From contig NZ_JAAGLV010000012.1 of assembly GCF_010548305.1 (NCBI RefSeq), forward strand, positions 62,001 through 126,000: DNA of 64,000 nt, written 5' to 3'. The translations under genes were made by a program, and so were the position numbers. Every line of letters starts with the position of its first letter. Position 1 is the first letter of the stretch. This DNA is from Streptomyces sp. SID13031. Its GTDB lineage: Bacteria; Actinomycetota; Actinomycetes; Propionibacteriales; Kribbellaceae. Shown piece after piece: positions 8,012 to 15,105 of the stretch. Under the pieces are notes generated by a model. The model ran no database searches, was not told the DNA's origin, and saw only the letters and a list, made by a program, of their open reading frames with translations.

Positions 8012-9460
8012 ATGACCGCGACGATCGAGCCGACCAGCTCAAGCCCCACCCGCCGGCCGGGACAGCCGGGCCGCGCGAAAGCACTCGCCGTGCTGTGCGT
8101 GATGCAGCTGATGATCATCCTCGACGGCACCGTCGTGACGGTGGCGTTGCCGACCATCCAGGGCGACCTCGGCTTCTCCCAGGCCGGCCTCGCCTGGGTG
8201 ATGAACTCCTACCTGATCGCCTTCGCCGGTCTGCTCCTGCTCGCCGGCCGGATCGGCGACCTGGTCGGCAGCAAGCGGGTCTTCCTCGCCGGCCTGGGCG
8301 TCTTCACCGCCGCCTCCCTGCTCTGCGGGGTCGCCACCAGCTCCGAAGTGCTGATCGCAGGCCGTTTCCTGCAAGGTGTCGGCGGCGCACTCGCCTCCGC
8401 GGTGATCCTCGGCATGATCGTCGGCCTCTACCCGGCGGCGGGCGAGCAGGCGCGCGCGATGGGCGTCTACGGCTTCACCTCCGCCGGTGGCGCGTCGATC
8501 GGCCTCATCCTCGGCGGGGTGATCACCCAGACCGTCGGCTGGCACTGGTCGTTCCTGATCAACGTGCCCATCGGCCTAGTCGCACTGGTGCTCGCCTCAC
8601 GCCTGCTGACCAAGCAACGCGGGCTAGGCCTCGGAAGAGGCGCCGACGTACTAGGCGCACTCCTGGTCACCGCAGGCCTCTCACTGGCCGTCTACACAAT
8701 CGTCCAGACCGCTGAGCCGACGGCAGCCCTGTCGCGGACGCTAGTGCTGGCAGCCGTCTCGATAGTCCTCCTTGCAGGCTTCGTACTACGCCAGGCCCGC
8801 GCCACGCAGCCCCTGCTCTCCCTGCACATCTTCCGCAACCGCCAGGTGACTCTGTCCAACCTGGTTGTCGTACTACTCTTCGCAGCCGGCTTCGGCTTCC
8901 AGTTCATGACCGCCCTCTACCTGCAGCGAGTACTGGGCTTCGACTCGCTCCACACCGGCCTGGCGTTCCTCCCGGCGCCGATCGTGGGCGCAGTGATGTC
9001 CCTGTTCATCGGCCCGCGGCTGATGGCGCGCTTCGGCAGCCGCGCTCTCCTGCTAGCCGGCCTGACGGCCCTCCTCGCAGCACTCCTGGTGATGAGCCAG
9101 GCGCCCGTCCACGGCTCGTACGTCGTCAACGTGGTCACCCCACTGCTCCTGGTGGGCGCCGGTACAGGCGTGGCGATCCCGGCGGCGATCATGCTCGCCA
9201 TGTCCGGCGCCGAGCCGAGTGACGCCGGGTTGGCCTCCGGCCTGAACAACACGGCCCAGCAGGCAGGAGCAGCAATCGGTACTGCGGTATTGGCGACGCT
9301 GGCCGCCTCGCGGACCGCAGTACGGGTCGCTGATGGGGCGAACCCGGTCACTGCGCTGCGGGACGGGTACAGCGTGGCGTTCGTTGCCGCGTCGGCCTTT
9401 GTCCTCGCCGCACTGGTCGTCGGTACGACGTTGTTGCTGCGCTACCGTGGTCGCCCGTGA
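8012..9460 (+). CDS. MFS drug/metabolite:H+ antiporter, DHA2 type (14 TMS)
   Basis: This 482-residue transporter has the DHA2 signature in helix 1 (LDGTVVTVALPTIQ), the motif A-like loop GRIGDLVGSKRVFL and about 14 transmembrane segments. The family exports drugs, dyes or small metabolites in exchange for protons at the cytoplasmic membrane. Its position behind marR is the classic regulator-pump arrangement. A GGAG ribosome-binding site lies about 8 bases before the ATG at 8012. The stop codon overlaps the start of the TMEM175 gene (GTGA), indicating coupled translation. Substrate unknown; export of the product made by the divergent enzyme is one possibility (inference). Confidence 0.88.
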   Translation: MTATIEPTSSSPTRRPGQPGRAKALAVLCVMQLMIILDGTVVTVALPTIQGDLGFSQAGLAWVMNSYLIAFAGLLLLAGRIGDLVGSKRVFLAGLGVFTAASLLCGVATSSEVLIAGRFLQGVGGALASAVILGMIVGLYPAAGEQARAMGVYGFTSAGGASIGLILGGVITQTVGWHWSFLINVPIGLVALVLASRLLTKQRGLGLGRGADVLGALLVTAGLSLAVYTIVQTAEPTAALSRTLVLAAVSIVLLAGFVLRQARATQPLLSLHIFRNRQVTLSNLVVVLLFAAGFGFQFMTALYLQRVLGFDSLHTGLAFLPAPIVGAVMSLFIGPRLMARFGSRALLLAGLTALLAALLVMSQAPVHGSYVVNVVTPLLLVGAGTGVAIPAAIMLAMSGAEPSDAGLASGLNNTAQQAGAAIGTAVLATLAASRTAVRVADGANPVTALRDGYSVAFVAASAFVLAALVVGTTLLLRYRGRP

Positions 9461-10083
9461 GCATGACGAGGAACCCCGACCGGCTGGTGCTCTTCACCGA
9501 CGCGGTGGTGGCGATCGCGGTCACGCTGCTGATCCTGCCGCTGGTCGAGGTGGTGACCGAGTCCAGGGGCGAGGGTCTGGACGCGCAGGCGGTGATCACC
9601 GACCACCAGGCTCAGATCTTTGGTTTCCTGCTGAGTTTCGTGGTGATCTCGCGGTTCTGGCTGACCCACCACAAGATGTTCGAGCACGTGAAGGCCTACA
9701 ACTCACGCCTGGTCCAGCTGAACATGCTCTGGCTGCTCACCATCGTGGTGATGCCGTTCCCCACCGAGATCGTCGGCACCTACCCGAGCACGAAGTTCAC
9801 CGCCGGCCTCTACATCGGCAACCTGCTTGCCCTGAGCATCGTCCAGCTGGCCTTGACGCTGCTGATCCGCAACCACCAGGAACTCGAGCAGGAGGCGAAC
9901 CCGATCACCCGTCGTGAGGTGATCGGGGCCGCCATCTTCACGATCCTCGCCGCGGTGTCCTTCCTGCTCGCGGCCTTCGTACCGGGAGTGAAGTTCTACG
10001 CACTCCTGCTGCTGATCCTGACCGGGTTCGACGGCGTGGTCGACCGCCTCACCAAAAACCTCTTCACCAAGAACGCAAGCTAG
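9457..10083 (+). CDS. TMEM175-family (DUF1211) potassium channel-like membrane protein
   Basis: The 208-residue protein shows the bacterial TMEM175 pattern: an N-terminal FTDAVVAIAVTLLILPL pore helix (the family usually has FSD), six hydrophobic segments and a short cytoplasmic end. Bacterial TMEM175 proteins form tetrameric K+-permeable channels. The annotated GTG at 9457 overlaps the MFS stop by four bases; an ATG at 9463 is an alternative start. Coupling of a K+ channel to a DHA2 antiporter is unusual and may relate to ion or pH balance during export (inference). Confidence 0.8.
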   Translation: MSMTRNPDRLVLFTDAVVAIAVTLLILPLVEVVTESRGEGLDAQAVITDHQAQIFGFLLSFVVISRFWLTHHKMFEHVKAYNSRLVQLNMLWLLTIVVMPFPTEIVGTYPSTKFTAGLYIGNLLALSIVQLALTLLIRNHQELEQEANPITRREVIGAAIFTILAAVSFLLAAFVPGVKFYALLLLILTGFDGVVDRLTKNLFTKNAS

Positions 10084-10086
10084 GTC

Positions 10087-11169
10087 TCAGCAGTAGAGGT
10101 TGCTGCCGGGGGAGACCCCCAGGATGCCGGTGATCCGGTTGTAGGCGTCGACCCGGCTCTGGACCTGGGCGGGGTTGCCGCCGTTGCACTCGATCGAGCC
10201 GTTGATGCTGCGGATGGTCTCGCCGAAGCCGGCGCCGTTCACCATCGCGTTGTGCGGCGTCATCGTGCCCGGCCCGGTCTGGGTGTTCCAGTACCAGAGC
10301 CCGGTCTTCCAGGCGATCGCCGAGTTCTGCTCGACCTGCCACGGGTTGCCGAGCAGGTCGATGCCGAGGGCGTCACCCGCGGCCTTGTAGTTGAAGTTCC
10401 AGCTCAGCTGGATCGGGCCGCGGCCGTAGTACGCCGCCTGACCGGCCGGGCAGCCGTACGGCTGACCCCAGTCGCAGTAGTGCGGGTAGTTCGCCTCGTT
10501 GATCTCCTTGATGTAGACCAGCCCGCCGGTCTCGTGGTTCACGTTCGCCAGGAACGCGGCGGCCTCGCGCTTCTTGGTGGTGTCGTCACCGGTGTTCGCG
10601 AACCCCGGGTAGGCACCGAGCGCGGCGACCAGGCCGGAGTAGCTGTAGAACGAGTTCCGGTTCGGGAACATCGAGTTGAACTGCGACTCGCTGACCGGGA
10701 ATCCGCCGGCCGGCGGATTCGGGCCGCCGCTGCAGGTGTAGGGATCCCAGTACCAGGTGCTGACCGTGGGGTCGTAGCCCGGGTTGTCGTGTTCGGCGAT
10801 GTAGTACAGGCCGTTGGTGTACTTGACGATGTTGCCGGTGACGTAGTTCGCGCCCGCGACCCAGTTCGGGTAGCTACAGGCCGGCGGCGCGGGATCCCCG
10901 CTGCAGCTGAACGGATCCCAGAACCAGGTGCTGACGATCGGGTCGTAGCCGGGGTTGTCGTGTTCGGCGATGTAGTACAGGCCGTTGCTGTACTTCGCGA
11001 CGTTTCCGGTGACGTAGTTGGCGCCCGCGACCCAGTTCGGGTAGTTGCAGGCCTGGGTTGCGGTCGGCGCTTGCTCGCGGGCGTCGGCCGGTGCTGTGAC
11101 CAGCATCGACAAGACGACGCCGAGGGCGGCGAGGAGGGGGAGAACGCGGACGGCACGGGGCATCTTCAT
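10087..11169 (-). CDS. Secreted GH19 chitinase with two chitin-binding (CBM5/12) repeats
   Basis: The protein begins with a Sec signal peptide (positive start MKMPRAVR, hydrophobic core, cleavage near APADA). Two chitin-binding repeats of about 50 residues follow, each with the YPNWVAGANYVTGN, YYIAEHDNPGYDP and STW(F/Y)WDP blocks. Short Pro-rich linkers lead to a GH19 catalytic domain carrying the general-acid glutamate in NHETGG and the YYGRGPIQLSWNFNY block. It hydrolyses chitin outside the cell. The ATG at 11167-11169 has a GAGGAG ribosome-binding site 7 bases upstream and begins the signal peptide, so the longer frame from 11238 is rejected. Confidence 0.93.
   Translation of the reverse strand: MKMPRAVRVLPLLAALGVVLSMLVTAPADAREQAPTATQACNYPNWVAGANYVTGNVAKYSNGLYYIAEHDNPGYDPIVSTWFWDPFSCSGDPAPPACSYPNWVAGANYVTGNIVKYTNGLYYIAEHDNPGYDPTVSTWYWDPYTCSGGPNPPAGGFPVSESQFNSMFPNRNSFYSYSGLVAALGAYPGFANTGDDTTKKREAAAFLANVNHETGGLVYIKEINEANYPHYCDWGQPYGCPAGQAAYYGRGPIQLSWNFNYKAAGDALGIDLLGNPWQVEQNSAIAWKTGLWYWNTQTGPGTMTPHNAMVNGAGFGETIRSINGSIECNGGNPAQVQSRVDAYNRITGILGVSPGSNLYC
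10726..11049 (-). repeat. Tandem intragenic duplication encoding two chitin-binding modules
   Basis: Two units of about 153 bases (10897-11049 and 10726-10878) inside the chitinase gene encode nearly identical chitin-binding modules. Long blocks are identical at DNA level, including the stretch encoding AEHDNPGYDP, which suggests recent duplication or gene conversion. Confidence 0.85.
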
Positions 11170-11317
11170 GACGGAACTCCTCTGTCCTGACCGTGGCGCA
11201 GTGGGGGCGCGCGCAACGGTCGTGGGGGCGGTGGACAAATGGCGTCGTCAGGTTAGAGCCGCCGAAGCGGAGAGCAGAAGAGCGTGCGCTCTGGACTTTC
11301 TAAAGATCCTTTGGTAA

Positions 11318-12070
11318 TTATTTCCGGTAGCGGCGCAAAAGATACGTATCCATGATCCAGCCTTTGCGCCGGCGCGCTTCCGCGCGCTTTTCGATGATCT
11401 CGCCGGCCACCTCGGCCAGTGGTCCGGCGACCAGGATCTCGTCCGGCGTGCCGAGGTAGGCGCCCCAGAAGATGTCGGCATCCTGGTCGGTGTGCTCGGT
11501 GAAAGCGGTCTGCGCGTCGAGCATCACCACGACGTCGTCGACGTCGGCGGGCCAGCTCTTGGCCAACTGCCGCCCGGTGGTGATCTGGATCGGCCGGCCC
11601 ACCTGGTTGAGCCCGACCCGATGCCGGGCCGCGAGCGCAGAGACGCTGCTGATACCGGGGATGACGTCGATCTCGAAGCTCAGCTGCCCACGCTCGAGGA
11701 TGTCGTCGAGGATCGCCAGCGTGCTGTCGTACAGGGATGGGTCGCCCCAGACCAGGAAGGCGCCGACCTGGCCGTCCTTCAGCTCGGTCGCGATCAGCTC
11801 GGCGCAGACGTCCGCGCGACGCCGGCGCCAGTCGTCGACCGACTCGACGTAGGCGTCACTACCGCGGTCGCGCTCCGGATCCTGCCCGAAGACGACCCGG
11901 TACTCGCGCTCGCCGGCGTGCGTCCGGAGGATCTCCGCCCGGAGGTCGACCAACTGCTGTTTGACCTCGCCCTTGTCGAGCACGAAGAACACGTCGACCT
12001 GGTTCAGCGCCTTCACGGCCTGAATCGTCACGTGATCCGGATCGCCGGCTCCGACCCCGATCACCTTCAT
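11318..12070 (-). CDS. cobF: Precorrin-6A synthase (deacetylating)
   Basis: The 250-residue protein is a SAM-dependent tetrapyrrole methylase of the CobF type: MKVIGVGAGDPDHVTIQAV at the N-terminus, the SAM loop VWGDPSLYDST near residue 107, and VIPGISSVSALAARH near residue 136. CobF methylates C1 of precorrin-5 with loss of the extruded acetyl group, a step special to the aerobic pathway. The start is placed at ATG 12068-12070 where the fold begins; ATG codons at 12074-12079 are close alternatives. The gene stands about 5.3 kb from the other cob genes. The much longer open frame upstream is an antisense shadow of the AlkC-like gene. Confidence 0.92.
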   Translation of the reverse strand: MKVIGVGAGDPDHVTIQAVKALNQVDVFFVLDKGEVKQQLVDLRAEILRTHAGEREYRVVFGQDPERDRGSDAYVESVDDWRRRRADVCAELIATELKDGQVGAFLVWGDPSLYDSTLAILDDILERGQLSFEIDVIPGISSVSALAARHRVGLNQVGRPIQITTGRQLAKSWPADVDDVVVMLDAQTAFTEHTDQDADIFWGAYLGTPDEILVAGPLAEVAGEIIEKRAEARRRKGWIMDTYLLRRYRK

Positions 12071-12161
12071 CTCCATCATGGCGCCGAGGGTAGTTGGGGT
12101 CGGGGTTTGGCTGTCCGGTCGGTGACTGCTAATTTGAAAGTAACTTCGTCGAGAGGTCTTC

Positions 12162-13265
12162 GTGCCCACTGCGGAAGAAATGCTCAGTACTGCGTCTGTG
12201 GTCGCCCTCGGCGCCTGCCTGAGCGCGGTGGCTCCGGAGCTGGAGCTGACGGAGACCCGCGCGGCGCCGTCACAGCTGGCCGGCCTGGCGTTCAGCGAGC
12301 GCGGTCGGCTGGTCCGCGACGCGCTGCTGGCCGACCTGCCCCCGGGGTACGGGCCGATCGAGAAGATCTTCCGCGCGGCCCTCGACGATCCCGCCTTCAC
12401 CGGCTGGATGATCTGGCCGGTCACCGAGGCGGTCGCCGTCCGAGCCGTTGAGAGCGACGAATTCGAGGCCGGTCTGGACCTGCTGGCGGAGCTCACGTCG
12501 AGGCTCACCGGGGAGTTCGCCTTGCGAACCTTCCTGACGGCGGACCTGGATCGCACGCTGGCCGTCGTCGCCGGCTGGACCGGGAGTGCTGACGAGCACG
12601 TCCGTCGGCTCGCGAGCGAAGGCACCCGGGCGCGGTTGCCCTGGGCGAAGCGCGTGCCCGGGCTGATCGAGCGACCCGCTGTCACGCGGTCGATCCTCGA
12701 AGCGCTGCGACGCGACGATTCGGAGTACGTGCGCCGCTCGGTCGCGAACCATCTCAACGACCTGAGCCGGCTCGATCCGGCGCTGGCCGTCGCGATCGCG
12801 GGCGAATGGCTGGCATCCCCCGCGCCGACGACCGAGCGGTTGGTGCGGCACGCTTTGCGCACCTTGATCAAGGCGGCGGACCCGGGAGCCCTTGCGTTAC
12901 TGGGGTTCGAGCCGCCCGCCGGGTTGGTGGTCGACGGGCCGCTGCTCGCAGTACCGGCTGTTGCGGTGGGGGAGTCGCTGGCTTTCGAGTTCAGTGCGCA
13001 CAACAGGGGCGCCGACGAGTTGCGGCTGGCGATCGACTACGTCGTCCACCACGTCAAGGCGAACGGCACGCTCGCGCCGAAGGTCTTCAAGCTCACCACC
13101 CGCACGCTCGCGCCGGGGGAGTCGGCGACGATCGGCAAACAACACTCGTTCAAGCCGATCTCGACCCGCCGGTACTACCCGGGCGAGCACGTGCTCGAAC
13201 TCCAGATCAACGGCCGTACCTTCGGCCGCTCCACCTTCATCCTGTCGACGGAAGGCACCTCATGA
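12162..13265 (+). CDS. AlkC-like DNA alkylation repair glycosylase (HEAT-like repeats plus Ig-like domain)
   Basis: The first roughly 260 of 367 residues form the helical HEAT-like repeat fold of the AlkC/AlkD superfamily, including the EYVRRSVANHLNDLSRLDP segment typical of these glycosylases. The C-terminal roughly 100 residues (VDYVVHHVKANGTLAPKVFKL onward) form a beta-rich, Ig-like domain as described for AlkC, where it helps hold DNA. Such enzymes remove cationic alkylated bases such as 3-methyladenine. The start is GTG at 12162. Its stop overlaps the next gene's ATG (ATGA), so the two are coupled. Confidence 0.75.
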   Translation: MPTAEEMLSTASVVALGACLSAVAPELELTETRAAPSQLAGLAFSERGRLVRDALLADLPPGYGPIEKIFRAALDDPAFTGWMIWPVTEAVAVRAVESDEFEAGLDLLAELTSRLTGEFALRTFLTADLDRTLAVVAGWTGSADEHVRRLASEGTRARLPWAKRVPGLIERPAVTRSILEALRRDDSEYVRRSVANHLNDLSRLDPALAVAIAGEWLASPAPTTERLVRHALRTLIKAADPGALALLGFEPPAGLVVDGPLLAVPAVAVGESLAFEFSAHNRGADELRLAIDYVVHHVKANGTLAPKVFKLTTRTLAPGESATIGKQHSFKPISTRRYYPGEHVLELQINGRTFGRSTFILSTEGTS

Positions 13266-13645
13266 CCATCCCCACGCCGCCCGACCCCACTGCCGCCGAG
13301 GCCGCGAAGCATCTGCCGCACTCGATCACCACGTACCTCCGCGAGGCGGACCCGGCCCACCGCGCCAACGCCCACGACCTCCTCTCGGCCTTCGCCCCCG
13401 ACGCCGTGGTCATCGACGAAGACAAGACCTACACCGGCCACGACGAGATCCACCGCTGGCGCGAGACAGCCGCTACCGAGTACACCTACACCGTCGAGCT
13501 GACCCACGTAGAAAAGCTCGACGACATCCACTACGTCCTCACCAATCACCTGGAAGGCAACTTCCCCGGCGGCGTAGTGGACCTCATCTACCGCTTCACC
13601 CTGAACGCGGACAGCCTCATCACCAACCTCGAAATCGCCCCCTGA
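13262..13645 (+). CDS. SnoaL/NTF2-like small protein
   Basis: The 127-residue protein has the NTF2-like alpha-plus-beta pattern: an initial helix (SITTYLREADPAHRANAHDLLSAF), the strand AVVIDEDKTYTGHDEI and a closing beta sheet (DLIYRFTLNADSLITNLEIAP). The GHDEIHRW segment is typical of SnoaL-like proteins. Such domains bind small ligands or act as isomerases or hydrolases, and the actual role cannot be inferred. The ATG overlaps the glycosylase stop by four bases, which ties its expression to DNA-repair function in an unexplained way. Confidence 0.7.
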   Translation: MTIPTPPDPTAAEAAKHLPHSITTYLREADPAHRANAHDLLSAFAPDAVVIDEDKTYTGHDEIHRWRETAATEYTYTVELTHVEKLDDIHYVLTNHLEGNFPGGVVDLIYRFTLNADSLITNLEIAP

Positions 13646-13663
13646 TGCGGGCACGCACCTGAC

Positions 13664-14413
13664 TTATCCGGCGATGACCGCGACGCCCAGGCGGCCGCCG
13701 TCCACGTCCAGGACGGTGCCGTGGATGAAGGAAGCGTCGTCGCTGGCCAGGTAGACGGCTGCTTGGGCGATGGAGTCCGGGGCGCCGATCCGGCCGTACG
13801 GTGTGCCGGCCATCATCGCGGTCGCCGGGTGGTTCGGGTCGGTATGGACGACGCCGGGGGAGATGGCGTTGACGCGGACGCCGGACGGGCCGAACTCGGC
13901 CGACCAGGCGCGCGTCAGCGTCTCGAGCGCACCCTTGCTCGCGGCGTACACGGCGCCGATCGGGATGGCCAGCCGCGCCACCCACGAACCGAGGTTGATG
14001 ATCACGCCGCCGCCGGCCGCCGCCATCGCCGGGGCGATCGCCGCGGTCAGGAAGTACGGCGACTTCACGTTCACCGCGAAGACCTCGTCGAAGGTCGCTT
14101 CATCGGTCTCGGCGGTCGTCCCGCCGTCGATCGCACCCGCGTTGTTCACCAGTACGTCGATCCGGCCACCGAGCAACCGCGTCGCCTCGTCCGCCAAGGC
14201 TCCGGCGGACACCTTGCTGCCGTCGAGGTCGACCGCGACGAAGTCCGCCTGACCGCCGGCCGCACGGATCTCCGCGACCACCTCGTCACCGCGCTCCTTG
14301 TTGCGCCCGGCAACGACGACCTGCGCGCCCTGCGCAGCCAGCGCGATGGCGATCGCGCGACCGATGTTGCTGGTGGCACCGGTGACCAGTGCCGTCTTGC
14401 CTGCCAACCGCAT
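13664..14413 (-). CDS. Short-chain dehydrogenase/reductase (3-oxoacyl-ACP reductase-like)
   Basis: The 249-residue classical SDR has the cofactor motif TGATSNIG near residue 10, NNAG near 87, a catalytic serine in NLGSW, the YAASK active site and a PGVVHTD segment. An AGRNK loop after strand 2 favours NADP(H). The substrate is unknown. The ATG at 14411-14413 is preceded by a GAGGAG ribosome-binding site 8 bases away; the longer frame upstream is rejected. It is divergent from a TetR gene, and two TGGAC-N6-GTCCA palindromes lie between them, so TetR probably represses it. Confidence 0.88.
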   Translation of the reverse strand: MRLAGKTALVTGATSNIGRAIAIALAAQGAQVVVAGRNKERGDEVVAEIRAAGGQADFVAVDLDGSKVSAGALADEATRLLGGRIDVLVNNAGAIDGGTTAETDEATFDEVFAVNVKSPYFLTAAIAPAMAAAGGGVIINLGSWVARLAIPIGAVYAASKGALETLTRAWSAEFGPSGVRVNAISPGVVHTDPNHPATAMMAGTPYGRIGAPDSIAQAAVYLASDDASFIHGTVLDVDGGRLGVAVIAG

Positions 14414-14435
14414 GAGTTTCTCCTCAACCAAAGAA

Positions 14436-14451
14436 TGGACCGTTGAGTCCA
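14436..14451. promoter_or_regulatory. TetR operator 1 (TGGAC-N6-GTCCA)
   Basis: TGGAC (14436-14440) and GTCCA (14447-14451) form an inverted repeat with a 6-base spacer, 23 bases before the SDR start codon on the opposite strand. The same layout recurs at 14467-14482, with centres 31 bp apart (about three helical turns). Confidence 0.75.
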
Positions 14452-14466
14452 GAGTAGCATCCAGAA

Positions 14467-14482
14467 TGGACCGCCCAGTCCA
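14467..14482. promoter_or_regulatory. TetR operator 2 (TGGAC-N6-GTCCA)
   Basis: This is the second copy of the palindrome, with spacer CGCCCA. It overlaps the expected -35 region of the tetR promoter whose -10 box is at 14498, so binding would also repress tetR itself. Confidence 0.75.
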
Positions 14483-14497
14483 TACGGTCAACCACGC

Positions 14498-14503
14498 TAG
14501 GCT
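14498..14503 (+). promoter_or_regulatory. Candidate -10 box of a leaderless tetR transcript
   Basis: TAGGCT lies seven bases before the tetR ATG at 14511 with no ribosome-binding site between, consistent with a leaderless mRNA. Confidence 0.5.
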
Positions 14504-14510
14504 GGCAGGC

Positions 14511-15101
14511 ATGGAGCGAGTTCTGACCGCGAAAGGCGCGGCGACCCGGCAACGGATCGTCGAGGGCGCCGCGGGGCTGATCCGTGAGCGCGGGGTCTCG
14601 ACCGTCGGGCTCGACGACATCCGCGCGAGCACCGCGACGAGCAAGAGCCAGCTCTTCCACTACTTCCCCGACGGCAAGGCCGACCTGATGCTCGCCGTCG
14701 CCAGATACGAGGCAGAGCAGGTGATCGCCGACCAGCTACCGCAGCTCGGCGACCTCACGACCTGGCGCAAGTGGCAGGCCTGGCGGCGCCGGGTGATCCA
14801 GATCTACGACGCGCAACGACAGGCCTGCCCGCTCTCATCGCTGACCGCCCAGCTCGGTCCGGCCACCGCGGAGATCGTCAACGGGCTCACCAGCGAATGG
14901 GTCGGCTACCTGGCGGCCGGCGTACAGGCTCTGAAGGACTCCGGCGAGATCGACGGCAGCGTCGACGTGCAGCGAACCGCCAACTCGATCCTGGCCGCCG
15001 TCACCGGCGGCGCGACCCTGCTCCAGTCGACCGACAGCCTCACCTACCTGGAAGACGGCCTGACCGAAGCACTGGAGAACATGCGCCGCACTCGCCGCTA
15101 G
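14511..15101 (+). CDS. TetR/AcrR-family transcriptional regulator
   Basis: The 196-residue regulator has an N-terminal TetR helix-turn-helix (ATRQRIVEGAAGLIRERGVSTVGLDDI...SKSQLFHYFPDGKADLMLAV, residues about 8-60) and a ligand-binding C-terminal domain with the PLSSL and QRTANSILAAVTGGA blocks of the YcdC/LmrA-like TetR group. It probably represses the divergent SDR and itself through the two palindromes in the 97-base gap. The inducer is unknown, perhaps the SDR substrate. It converges on zwf with only four bases between stop codons. Confidence 0.88.
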   Translation: MERVLTAKGAATRQRIVEGAAGLIRERGVSTVGLDDIRASTATSKSQLFHYFPDGKADLMLAVARYEAEQVIADQLPQLGDLTTWRKWQAWRRRVIQIYDAQRQACPLSSLTAQLGPATAEIVNGLTSEWVGYLAAGVQALKDSGEIDGSVDVQRTANSILAAVTGGATLLQSTDSLTYLEDGLTEALENMRRTRR

Positions 15102-15105
15102 CGCC

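Noticed and set aside
11170..11317. DasR-type operator upstream of the chitinase
   Set aside because: GGACTTTCTAAAGATCC is only weakly symmetric and does not match the TGGTCTAGACCA-type sites known for chitin regulons.
12080..13003. Upstream extension of cobF to a 561-residue protein
   Set aside because: The extra part is antisense to the AlkC-like gene and has a Ser/Arg/Ala-rich shadow composition; CobF begins at 12070.
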